DNA of 64,000 bases, taken from assembly GCF_028858725.1 (NCBI RefSeq), contig NC_084767.1:1663501-1727500 (forward strand), given 5' to 3'. This document shows, one piece after another, positions 1 through 36,400 of this stretch. This DNA comes from Colius striatus (Eukaryota; Chordata; Aves; Coliiformes; Coliidae). Position 1 is the first letter of the stretch. Each line of letters opens with the position of its first letter. A program made the translations under genes and the position numbers. The notes under the pieces were generated by a model, which did no database searches, was not told the DNA's origin, and saw nothing but the letters and a program-made list of their open reading frames with translations.

Positions 1-24214
<24,214 letters not shown>

Positions 24215-24424
24215 TGTGGGCACTGACCCTGCACGGCTTGAGAAAAGAGAAGGGACTGAACCCAGAACAGCTGGGAGGAGCAAACACGACGGCGTTGAGA
24301 GCTGGCAGCAAAGTAAGACTGGGTATGCCTACTACACAAGAGGACACATCTTCCCGTGGGGCCCTGTTTGAGTGCATGTTCCGTACCATCCCTGTGATTG
24401 GTTTTACTTGTAGCTTTCAGACTT

Positions 24425-24443
24425 GGGGGTGGGTGGGGGTGGG
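24425..24443 (+). promoter_or_regulatory. G-quadruplex motif in CYFIP2 3'UTR
   Basis: Four runs of G (5, 3, 5, 3) are separated by single T loops, about 210 bases after the stop codon, in the sense of the mRNA. One-base loops are the most stable parallel G-quadruplex class. The motif is directly visible; folding and function are inferred. Confidence 0.6.
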
Positions 24444-27400
24444 CGAGCGAAATGTGCTTTTCTTCCATGAAGTGCTCCGGTTTTTTCCCCTGTGGTTCAT
24501 CCAGTCTAAGCCATCACTCTGAAGCCGCATCGCAGCCCCAAACGTGGGGGCCCTGGTGGAAGAGCTGCGTGTTTCCGCAGCGCCGGGCAAATCAACACCC
24601 CCAACGACACGTGCCACCAGCCATGGAGCAGGAGGGTCTGAAGACAAGCCCTTCTGGGAGGGGAGGAAGGGATGAAGGCAGGATGTCACCTGCAGCAGCA
24701 CCCTGCGGATCACGTGCTGGGTGCAGAGGAGCCGTGCCAGAGCTGCGTGCCCCAGGCTGGGGCTAGCTTCATGCTCTCTGCCGTGTCACCGGCCTTTCAA
24801 GCACATGGGTTTCAGAATAGCAATGTTTCAGTCGCCAAATAACTCCTCAGCACTTCAGAGAGCTTGGGGAAGAGAAAATGCCCTGGCTTTTTCCCTGCTA
24901 TGGGATGTAACTTATTTTAATGCAAAGGGTGCTCTCCCGAAGATACATCTTCCATGGACTAAACAAGACGGCTTACAGACTACAGAAGAGGCTGCATTCA
25001 CATGAATGTGCTCTTGAATATATTCATTTGTGTGGAAATCATCACTGGTCCTGACAGGAGACAGGTGCACTTACCTCGAACCTACGTGATCGCTGATCTC
25101 TGGCCAAGGATGAGAGCTGGGGTGTGTCATTGTTGTGTAATTGTTCTGGGAAGCTGTTTTCCCTCGTTTTAAACAAATTCCTAGTGGCACAGTGACCTTT
25201 TCTCGGTGAGTGGTGACTATCAGCAGGACTTAGGAAACTTCTCAGTAATGATGTGGTTGTTTAGAAGGGTTGAAATATTGGATAAGCATTTAAAAATAGC
25301 CAGAATTTTCCAGGTTTAAAGGTATTCAGAGGGAACACTGGAATCTGTTTCCTTTTTCCACTCAGCTTATCTAAGATCCCTGAGTACCGAGAACAAATTC
25401 AGCAGAAACTTCAAGGAAGTTTTCGTAACTCATGCTCTTCCCTGCTTCCCCTCAGTAGTGTCATTGAAGAGATACAAAAGCTTGTGCTTGAAGTTAAAGG
25501 AGATCAAACCATATACCCCAAGAAAAAAATCACGATAGCTTCAGCACTGGCAATATCTTAATTTCCCAGCTTTAGCCAGGTCACAGCAGGTAGTTGCTGT
25601 TACACTACACAGATGTGATAGTGTAAATTCCTTTCATGCACTTCATCATGCCTTGTAAACTGCGTGCTAGTACAGATGTTAAAAAGGCAGAGCCTGGGCA
25701 TTCATTCTCTCAGAAACAGCATATTAATTAGTAGAAATGTCCCAGCTGGAGTATTTTGTCTTAGGAAACAACAGCCAGCAAACTAGTGTTAGCAAGAAGA
25801 GAACTTGCTAGGTGGGATGAATTTGCTCTCCCAGACACTCACCCCCTGCTCCTTTGATAATCCATAATACCCCACACGAGAAAAGTGATGGACATTTTCA
25901 CACCTTGAGTTCTCGTTAATTACCAAGACAGACAGTCAGACTGCAGGGAGGAAATTGTGCAGATAGTAATCTGAAAGTAAAATGAACTCTTGGGAAGTCT
26001 GGCTGAACTCTTTGAGCAGCAAGGAAGGACCCAGCCCAGGAAGGTGAGTTGTTTCCTCTCTGTCCTGAGGAAGAGCAGCAGAAGAGCGTCTGGGACTCGA
26101 TGACACTGCAGGGCTCTCATTCTCTATTTAACTCTTCCACTGAGGACTGTCAGTTCAGGTTTTCCATCTCATTCCAGCACATCTACACTGCTGGATTGAG
26201 GGTATCTACAGATATATATTTTTAAAAGGAAGAGGAGAATCAAGCACTTTATTTTTTGTGGAAAACAAGATACAAGGAAGATAGATCCAACCGAGATCCT
26301 ATTTTTCCTGACCTAAATAGTAAGTGCTTGTTATTTTGGTATGAAAGTGTTGCTGAAAAGGTGGCACAAGTCCTTGTCTGGCTCTCAGAGCCATCTCTGG
26401 GCACAGCACAAATTAAATGTCCTACTGTGTGTGTCATGTTATAGGATGCTGGAGTCTTCTCAGAAATCAGCATGAAGAAGTTACTGCAAAGGGGTGAACT
26501 GTACCACAGGGCCCAGTCTCAGCTACCTAGACAAAACAGGATACAGTAAGGTGAATTTAAATTCCTCTTTTCATCTGTTTAGGTCTGGAGTGAGTCATGA
26601 GACATTTTACCTAAAGGTATCCCTTTGCATTAATTTGCTGTCGTTTTGCCATAATCTGTGAAACCCCACAAAACACAGTTGCAAGTACTTGAAAGAACAG
26701 GTAGGTGAAATCTATTTGTTGCCCTCAGATTTGCTAACAGAAACATGGAATAAAATCCCTCCAGATTCCAAGGGATTTAATGTCTTGAGCAAAATGTCCG
26801 TAGTGCATGAACAAAAGGTGAAGTGGTTTTTGCATGTAGAGTGTATGCAGATGTTTTGCCTCGTTGCTCAAGTAGTGCGAGATATCAGCTAGGAATAATC
26901 TTGTGGTCTTGATTTCTGAGACTTGATGTTATTGTCCTTCTGTTATCTAAAGGATGCAAAGTCTTTAGCTTCAGTTCTCTAACCTTTGTTGACTGTTATG
27001 AGAGAGAGGCCCAGGCACAGATCTTTTCAAGAACTCCATGAAAAAGTGATTTTTTTTGTCCTCCTATCCTTTTAATTGCCCTTAATTAATGGAAATAGGA
27101 AGCAAATCTGTAACAGTAGGTCTAAATAATAACACATTGCCATGAGGTCAGACATATTCTCCACACTTGAAGACTTTCTGCCAAGTTTGGGTGTCTTCCT
27201 TGCAGATATTCTCTAATCCTATAGTTTTCAGCCATTTACAATCTGCAGGCCCCTATGTTTATTCTCCCCCTGTATGGATACAGTGCACTGACATTTTCCT
27301 GCTTACTCCAAAGCAGTCAGCAAGCTCCCTGGGATCTACTAGTTACCACTTGGAATGTCTACTTCAGTGACAAGTTGTTGGCTCAACACAGGGTTTACAG

Positions 27401-28063
27401 GGGGGCGTGTGTCATGAGGAAAGCCATACAAGGTTGTTTTAACGTTACTTCTGGCTTTGGCGTTACAAAATGTTGACTATTGGCAGTGTACATGCCTTTC
27501 TGGGATGATGCTACACTTTACTTTCAATGGTACAACAGAAAGGGGAAGCAAAGTAGTTCAGGCTCAGCACTTCACTGGTTTTCCTTTTAAACTCTGCCTA
27601 GCACTTACTAGCATTGAACAAGGTGAGTCTTTCTCTCCTGCGTTACTCCTGGCCGGTCGGTTCACGTGTGTTTGAGAACAAAAGAAAAAAAGAAAGTGTA
27701 AAAAAAAAACCAAACCCAAGAAAATATTCTCAAAAACTCTTGTCAAATGTACCATATTTGTATGAAAAGCTGCTTGAGTTATTTTGTACAATGGATTTTA
27801 TTTATGGTGAGGTATATTTACGCTCGTGACCTGATAACGCTGTCAGACTTTTTGATCCATATTTGCTATGCAGCTGAAGATAATATTTTGGTTTTGTATT
27901 ATTACTTTTTTGCTGTTGTTCTAAAATTTAGCTGACAGAAGCTTCCATCTCCATTAGAAACGCTTCTGTAAGAGTAAAGCATCTGGTACATGGTGATATG
28001 TCCCATAACACAGCAACCAACAGTGTGTACAACAAATGTCGGATGACTTTTGTGATGAAGAGA

Positions 28064-28069
28064 AATAAA
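28064..28069 (+). terminator. Candidate polyadenylation signal of CYFIP2
   Basis: A canonical AATAAA is followed about 35-50 bases later by a GT-rich element. It is the last good hexamer before the gene-free stretch leading to NIPAL4. Confidence 0.5.
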
Positions 28070-28090
28070 CATTGGGCTCATTCATGAGAT

Positions 28091-31000
28091 GAGCAGGCTT
28101 TACCTTGTGGTGTCATCATTGCTGAGAGAGCCTCTGGTTGCATCTGGCACAAAGAAAAAGCTAGTAATGGCAGCATTTTCTTGATAAAAGGGTCAAACTT
28201 CTGTCAAAACCAAAGACAAGACAGTTGAAGCTTTGTGGCCCACACAAGAACAAATCTTCCTATCAAACAGTTAATTATTTTTGAGAACAACAACTTTCCA
28301 CCACATTTTTTTTGTTTGAAAACTTGTTTTAGTCTAAGAATGCTGAGGGAGGGAAAATGATATCATTATTTTTCACAGAATTTGACAGGCTCAAAACAAA
28401 GCTAAACCAAGGAGCTAATGGCCTCTCATTACCAGAGCCTTGTCAACTGAACAGGGGCTGTTTTGTTCCAGGAGACTCTCCTTGCTTTTGGGTGGGTTTT
28501 TTTTCCCCAAATTTCCTTTTGAAACTGTTCTTAGGTTTTTGTTCAAAGCATCCAAGGAGCAGCTCGAGGAAAAGGCCTTCTGGGAGCTGAGGAATTAGGG
28601 TGAAACAACTGATGTAGATCTGTGGGAGTGGAAGCACCTATGCTTCATCAGCTCGACATGAAATACTGTGGCTGATGTTCCCTTTTCATAGCTTCTTCCC
28701 AGGGTTTCCTCAGGGCAACAGCTTCCTAGCTTGAGAGGAATGAAAATGTGGTGATTCTTCCCATAAAATGGGAAGTGAATTTCACACAGTGACCAGGCAG
28801 CTCTGTTGATCTTTCTGGTGTGCTTTAAGTCATGGATGCATGATGTGCCTGCAGCTTTGTGGGTGACACGCTGCTGTGAAGGACTGTTTGCCAGATGGTT
28901 CAAAGTTGCACAATGTTTACTGATTTCAACATGGTTCTGCAATGGGGAATGGCAGGGAGAAGAGCAGAACTTTCTTCCTGACCCAGACACTGATACTAGG
29001 CAGCTGGTTTGGTTTTCATCCTTTATCAGGATCTCTTTTTCTCATGGACACCCCAGTACTAACACCAACCCTAAGAAGGGCCAGGAGCCCACAGGCTGCA
29101 CAGACTCACCTGGAGCCAGAAGCAATACTTGCTCTGAGTAGCAGGGTCCAAACCTGAATTTTGGACAATCAACAGGCCCACATCTTTCTTCTTCCTAAAG
29201 TTTCTAAATATGTTTACATCTCCAGATTAAAGGCACTTCACCAATACAAGGAGTTGTTCATTAATAATTGTTTTATTCTTTCAAAAGCATAACAAAATTA
29301 CCCTTTCTGTGACCCCTTCTGCAAGCCTGGAGTGCCTTTCATATCTAGTTTTGCATGATTTAGAGTTCTGATGCACAAACCTGGCAGATAAGCAGTCTGC
29401 AAACAAACAATCTGCTGACTACATGCTACTTCACCTCGTGGCACCCACCGGTGTTCTGCTGCCTTAAGGCCTCCATTACCCCCTGAGCACCTATCCATCA
29501 GCAGCCCACCACTTCTGCCAACGTTCATGGTTTGTCAGGCCACAGGGACCTGGACCACTGAACTCATCTGGATAAAAAATATAACCACCCTGAGAGAAAC
29601 GAGCCGGGGTGTGTTTTATGGGCTAATGACCCCGGATCACTCAGCAGCTCCACAGCACAGACCCACAGGAATGTGCACTGGCACAAGGAGGGTAGCACAG
29701 CAAGGCTGGGAATTCACTATGGGTGTGATGGGGTTGGATGGTGACGTTTGAACTCTTGTAGCATCAAATTACAGTCTCAGCCACTGCAGACACAGTTACC
29801 TTGAGACAGGCTGAATAAAAAGCTATCTGCTCAACAAAGTCCAGTCTTCCAAGCTTTGAGCACCCTTTCATGTAGTGCTGCAACTCCCTTAACCCCAACA
29901 CAATCAAGTCATTGTCAGAAGGAAAGACTTACCCTCTCTTTGAAGCAGCAAACAGCTCCTTGGAGCCCTCAAACCATACAAAGCCACAGCAGAACATTTG
30001 CAACCCTGTTCTGAAAGTTCCCACAGGAACCATGCCTAGCAGACATCCAAGGGCAGGTTTCCACCACTTGTTAGCAGGATACTTTCACCATTATTTGTAA
30101 CAACCAACAACCAATACCTACTGTTTTTCCATGGTTTTTTACCCCCCAACCAGAGGAGAAGAGCAGGGAAGTGCAGGTGAACAGAAAGCTTTGTGATGTT
30201 GCTGGAGTGGTTATTTGCATGTAAAGCTGTCGTGTTCTACCCCCTGGATTCCAGTCAAGTTTTTCCAGCCTGGAAACCAGTATTTCAGGAGGAACTGCAT
30301 GGTTAGAAGATATGCTGCTAAGGAAGACTCCCTGATTTCTGATGACTTATTTTTAAGGAAACATGATGAGTAACAACCAGCGAGGTCATCACTTGGAGTT
30401 GAATTCTCTTAACTACAGCTTTACCATTAAAATGAGGATATGAAGCAATAAAAGAGGCATCAGCTGCATCCCTGCTTTATTGTTATCAGTCTCAACTTGC
30501 CCTTGACTGAGCGTAGTAGGCAATTCCATGCCTACCTGGCTTTTAACTCCTACATTGCCATACTTGGCCTTGCTAAATCCATCAAGTGCAACTTCTGTGA
30601 CTTCATGATTTTATATAGCACAATCCCTGTACCAGAGAGAAAGAAATACGTGACACACTCATGTCCTGTGGTTGATTGCAATTACAAGATCTGACTGAAG
30701 TTTCTCCTATGGTGGTGACAACTAGGCATGCTCCCTCCCCTGTGTCTGACAGAGTCAGCTCACACTGATGTTCTGTTCTTTTGGGACTCCTCTCTTCCCA
30801 GAATTGAGAATAGCTCTCTTGGAGATCTCACTCCTTGTTGAAGCAGATAGAAGTGCCCCATGGGGTCTAATGTCTTTGGGGATGAAGCATAACCTGTAGA
30901 AACACAGGTGGTCACATTAGCCTTTTCCTTTTGGAAATTAAGCTGACAGGATGGTAAAGCTGTGTCCCAGAGTGTCTTTTGCTTTTGACTGCACCACCTC

Positions 31001-32900
31001 TCTGCTGTGGCAGTAACTTACAAGGTTGCACCATGATCAAAAGGATTATTTTAGCCCCTGATCCCTCCCTAACACCTTTTTGTGCACAGCAGGCAACTGC
31101 ACTCTGCACAGACGTCAGCCACACTCACCGACAAAAGCGTGGAAATTACGTTGGTTGCAGTTTAACTGCCAATAACCACCATTAGGACTCACCAGCTGTG
31201 AGTGAGACCTCAAGGTGTTGGAGAATGTCCAGAGCAAAGGAGAGAGCTTCACAGTGCCCCTGAGCAGCAGAACCAGCAGGCAGAGCAGCCTACGAGGGGA
31301 CAGAGGACACAAATTGCCCCACCAGCCGCAGGCAGCCAGCACTGCCAACACTCATCCCACTCTGCCATCACCTCGGCTTCTGCAGTCAGTCTCATTCACA
31401 TGTTGCATAAATAGCTCTTAAACAGCATCAGCAAGTAAATTTACTAAATAAAGGCCAAATCCTGCCATCATTGTCTTGCCTGGGGTGCCTTTTGCCTGCA
31501 TAATATATAACAGCAGCAGAAGCTGCTCCCAGATCACTGATAAATCAGCACACGTTTATTTTCCTACATCAAAACCTGTTGCCACACGATTTAGACAGAT
31601 TGTCGACTGCTCCTGTGATAAAGAGGAGGACGTGGCACTTGGCTGGCACAATCTCTCCCAGCCAGTGACCTGCAGGTCTGTGACTGATGTACAGACCTGA
31701 TTAAAGTCAAATAACTCACAAAACACTTGAACGTTACATTTGCTGAAGAATAGAGCTGTACAGAGGCAGGATCAGGGGCTGAGTGAAGGAGCCACGCAGG
31801 GCTCGCAATGCTGCAGCTTGATGGTCTAAGGGCAGTTTCTGCAGCAGCAGGTAAGATATTTTAGGAGGAAAAAAAACCCCAAACATCCAAATTTTCAGAC
31901 GTGTTCAGATCCTGCAGATCTCACATCTTTCTGTTGTTACGTGGCAGATGCTGTTTCTACCTGTAAATGCAGGCTTGCTGAAGGAAAGCTGTTGGGTTTA
32001 ATATTGGGTTTACCTATCTCTGCTGATCTACAGCGAGATCTGGCTAATGGCTCCTGCTGCAATGAAAGGGCTGTTGTACAGGCAGTAGGTTTCTGTGTAC
32101 ACACGGCCACCATGCACAAATACAGGAAGGGAGGATGTGGGCAGAAGAGGGTGGGAGTGAAGGCAAAACACACTGGTGTGCAAAAGGCTCTGAAACGTTC
32201 AGACACCAGCAAGCGAGGCTTCAGCTGCAATGGGATGGGGAATTGATGGGGGAGCCACAGCCCTCAATCTACAGAGTATGGGCTGAACCACACAGCCATG
32301 ATGAGGGAGACCTGACAGCTAAAGGGTGTAAAATGCACTTAAGGGATGGAAGAGCCTACAGACTGGAGCTGACTTTCTCAGGGCTGGGATTCAGTACAGG
32401 AGGAGCAAAATCTTAAATCACAGATGTTGCTGCTGGTGGTTTTGCACAACACTTATGGCACAAGTCCGCCCTTGTCATTACAAACTCATCTCTTCTTGGT
32501 ATTTCTTTTCCAAGTCCACTTTTTCCTGGAGCCCTGCACTTCCCACTACAACTTACAAGTGAGGAAGCTCCATTAGGGAAATCTGGCCTGCCTGTCAGCA
32601 GAGATGTCCTTCCCCGGTGAGTGCACAATGCAGAGAACCCTGCACCCACCGCAAGACTTCTGTTATGAGATATCCATCTTCCTCAGACCTCTACACGTTT
32701 CTCACCCCCCAGTCACATCCCTGGGTTCTACAACCTGCTGCACACAGCCTTAGTGCTAAGTGGAGGATAACAACCACCGACCCTTGAAGCAATAGGACAC
32801 TTTATGAAATGCTTCCTTCTGCATTAACTGCAGTTAGGGTCTCTTTTAGTACGAAGAGTTATCTAAGAGTACAGGAATTGCTTTCTGACGTTTACTGTTA
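28091..32900. other. CYFIP2-NIPAL4 intergenic region
   Basis: About 4.8 kb between the probable CYFIP2 polyadenylation site and the NIPAL4 CpG island. Only short ORFs under about 130 codons are present, none recognisable. No RNA gene or clear transposon was seen. Confidence 0.65.
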
Positions 32901-32919
32901 AGCTGTTTGCTGTTCCACC

Positions 32920-33480
32920 GCACCTTGCACGCGTGTGCAGCCCCGGCGTTGCAGCACGCACAGCCCGTTCAGCATTCACCCTGCGCCCGCAGCTCGGCGC
33001 CCGGCTCACACCGCGGCACAGCACGCTGCCTCCCGCTCCTCCGCACCCTCTGACACCGACTGCAGCGAAAACCCCGCACGCTGCAGATGAGGAACCCCTG
33101 TCTGAGGCAGGCGAGTCTCACCCCAGATCTGGGAAAAGGCTGGAGAACCCACCCGCTGCTGCCACCACAGCCTCGCCCTGTGCCCCGGGCGAGCAGGAGG
33201 CGCGGGGCCAGAGCCGTGCCGCTGCACCGGGGCTGCAGGGGAGGCGCACGGAGCTCCGGCCCGGCCCGGAGGAGGAGCCGGGCGGGCAGGTGCTGCCGGC
33301 GGCGCTGCCCGGCCCCGCTCCCGCCCTCGGCGCCGGGATGCTCTGAGCCGTCCAGAGGACGAAGGAGATGGAGGCGAACGGCAGCTGCAGCAACGGTGGG
33401 TGCCCGGCGGAGCCGGCCGGCGCCGGGGAGCGGCGGGAGGGTCCCGGGGAGGGGGCGGCAGAGTTCCCGCTGAACTCCGG
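32920..33480 (+). promoter_or_regulatory. NIPAL4: CpG island / NIPAL4 promoter region
   Basis: This is the only strongly GC- and CpG-rich stretch in the window. It ends over NIPAL4 coding exon 1 and includes a GC box (gggggcgg, 33451-33458). The long overlapping ORFs on both strands here come from lack of A/T, not from genes. The start site itself is not defined by a TATA box. Confidence 0.75.
33368..33395 (+). CDS. NIPAL4: NIPAL4 exon 1 (coding part)
   Basis: It holds nine codons (MEANGSCSN) plus one base, with donor gtgggt, in the CpG island. The start is chosen because the short exon joins exon 2 in frame and the human protein has a similarly short first exon. The sequence is poorly conserved, so this is the least certain exon. 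Confidence 0.75.
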
Positions 33481-36400
33481 CAGAGCCGCTGCACCCTCCC
33501 GCCTCGGCCGCTTTGGGGCTGCTCCCTCTCACTGCGCTGCTTTGCGGGCTCTGCGGTTTCTTTCCCTTTTCTTGAGCTCTGTAGAGCAGTGGGGACGTTT
33601 CCTTCCTCCGCAGGCCCCCCACGGCGCTTACAGAGCAACCAGGAAAGTTTTTTCCCTTTAAAGATTACCAAATCCTGTCGGTAATCACCCCTGCTTTAGG
33701 CTTGTGCCCCCTCTCTTCCCCAGGAAATATTTCCACAATCAGGGATGTTTTTCCATTAGAAAAGAAACCTATTAGGGAACCTTTAGAAACTCGTCAAGAA
33801 AATCACCGGAATTTCCACTCCCCCCCTCCCCTCCCCCGTAGAAAAAGTTTGGATCCAGTTTGGATCCAGATCCTCGGTTATATGTACAGGAGACACAGGG
33901 AACTGCTGCAGAAGACCTAAGCCAGTCTCTTGGTTCAGGAAAAGGATGAGACCCAAGCAGTTCAGCCATTGCATACCCCTGCCTGCAGTGATGCAAATAC
34001 TTGCTCTGTAACTCCTACCGTGAGTTCAGGTAGAAAAGAAACGTCTTTTACTACAAGAGGACTTTTGTGACACTCTACCTGGCTTTTCAGTTCCCCGGTT
34101 GTCTTTACTATATTCGGGGTGAAGATTGCGATAGAAAGATGTGCTGGGTGTGGCAGGAGTGTGAGGGTAGAAGGAAACTCAGCAGTTTTCCCACCCACCC
34201 ACAGCGTCACGCCTTGGCTAGAGACACGGGGGTTCAATGCCTGCTTTCCGTCCTCCCCCACCGGCAGGACTTGGCACGCTTTATGAGCACTCAGACACTC
34301 TGCAAATAAGTAGAATAAAACTATCAGGCAGTTAGAGGCAAAATACAGATGAAACTTTAGTCTGGGACAAGCCTGTTGTTTTACGAGCAATGCCGTGGCA
34401 CTGCTCAGTACATAGAGCTGGAACCAATGCACTCTTGTAAAGTACTGGCATCCCTCCACATTAAACCCCAAGCTGTAAACTGCAAACAAGCTGGCAGATG
34501 CCAGGATTAGTTGGCTGCAAAGCACTGAAGCCTTTGTATCAACAAAGTTGAGTGTCGATAAGGCATAGTTCAAACTCTTAACATTGGAGTTTGGTAGAGA
34601 CACTCTGGCATAGCTCTTTGGAAATTCAAATGATTTAATTATGGTCCTTGGGGCTTTCCAGTTCAGTGTGTAGACTGGCAGACACATGCAGTGTCAATGA
34701 GCTGCTTGAACTGCACTCCATAAACCTGTCACTCAACACCTTGCCATTTCCACGTGTGAGTAAAGATGTGAGTATCTGAGAGCTGATGGGTAGGTGCTGT
34801 TCAGGTGACAGCAGGGGTGGCTGTTCAGAGGGACATCTGAATGAGTCCAAAGAGCAACAGGGGCACTGTCAATAGTCCTATTAGTAATGTGGTGTTTTAT
34901 CTCCACCGTGATTTCACAGGGTCTTTGGTCACCCTTTCATGCCTTTCCCACCGGGTTGTGTGCCGGGTGATTGGTGATGCTGACCCAGCTGATTCCATCC
35001 AGGACAATCGGACTGTGGATAACTCCTGGGTAACTCGACTGGAAAGCAATTATGGATTCTACATCGGGCTGGGCTTGGCTGTCTTCTCTAGCTTCCTCAT
35101 CGGAAGCAGCGTCATCCTTAAGAAGAAGGGGCTGCTACGGCTGGTGGAGAAGGGAGGCACCAGGGCAGGTAAGGCTTTTGTATGGGACAGGAGGGAGGAG
35201 GAGGAGGAGGTCAACCTATTCCCAGAGCCACATTCATCATCCAAACTCCAGCAGCTGTGAGGCAAGGGAAGCCCTCTGGGTACACATCAGCCCTCCATCA
35301 GCAATGTAAGACAAACCTTTTCTTCATGTATGTTTGTGTGAGAGACTCAAAACAGTGTTGTGCTGGAGCAGAGGAGGTAATTTACAGAGCCTTGCATTGG
35401 AAGGGCTCAGCTAAAAGCAGCAGTCCCCTGCCTTGCACCGCAAATAGCAAGTCACAAGCAGTGTGTGATCAGATGTGTACCCACCAGAAGGCCAATACAT
35501 GCCCAACACAGTTCTTGTATGAGAAAGTATGAGACCAGGAGGAAGCAGAGTGTTGAAAGCTCTTTGAAATGTGCCCCTTTCCACAGAGGTGCAAGTCATC
35601 CCTGTGTCACCAACTGGAGCAGAACAGAACAGCTCCACGACCCCAGTTGTAGTGATGCACTTGGCAGCTTTGCCACCAAGTGACTGAGCCGAGGATGTGG
35701 CCCCACGTACTTCAGTCACATTAGCAAGAGCCACTTGTTAATGCAGGGCTGCACGCCTGCGATCCGTGTGAACTCTGCCTGTGGTTTTCAGACAGGATAC
35801 TTCTGAGGTATGTTGCTCAACAACATGTAGATAACTTTCCATTAGCACCAAGCTCTTGGGGCGAGGCGTTTGTTTGTGTGCACGTCTGTAGGGATGGGCA
35901 ATGGTGGAGCTGCACTGCCTGCAGCGGGATTGTGCTGTGGAATCGGGCTCATCCCATCAGCACTACAAACATGCACTGCAGCAGCAGTGGAAGTTCTGCC
36001 TAGCAGCTGACCTACTTGCATAACTACAAACCAAAATAACAATTAAAATGCTACTGCTTCCCAGTTCTGGCCTAGGAACAAGCCTTAAATCTTATTTTAC
36101 AAAGGAAGCGAGTATCACTATCCCCATTTTACTGTGCCCCCATATGAGGACACAGAAGCAAGGAACCATGAACTGACTGTCCAGAGTCTATATCAGCAGG
36201 CAAACAGCAGAGCTGCCAACAGCACGAGAGTCACAGTCCAGTCTCAAGTCTGTCTGATAGGGCAAGGGGTATAAGCTGGAACAGAAGAGGTTCCAAAGAA
36301 ATACAAGGAAAAACTTCTTCTCTGTTGAGGTGATGGAGCACTGGAAGGGGCTGCCCAGATGGGTTGCAGAGTCTCCTTCTCTGGAGACATTCCAAACCCA

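Larger units (their letters stand above)
24215..28090 (+). other. CYFIP2: CYFIP2 3' untranslated region (end inferred)
   Basis: No long conserved ORF follows the stop. The best polyadenylation signal is AATAAA at 28064-28069, followed by a GT-rich stretch (ttaccttgtggtgtc). A second AATAAA at 26749-26754 could give a shorter form. The region holds a G-quadruplex motif (24425-24443) and an A/T-rich block at about 27680-27960. The length of about 3.9 kb is plausible for this gene, but the end point is an inference without transcript data. Confidence 0.5.

Noticed and set aside
27681-27712. A-run taken as a poly(A) tail of a processed pseudogene
   Set aside because: No upstream retrocopy coding sequence or flanking target duplication is visible; it reads as 3'UTR low complexity.
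32969-33671. Two 217-221 codon minus-strand ORFs and plus-strand GC-rich ORFs
   Set aside because: They are overlapping open frames in a CpG island, where stop codons are rare; the translations are P/R/A/G-rich with no domain.
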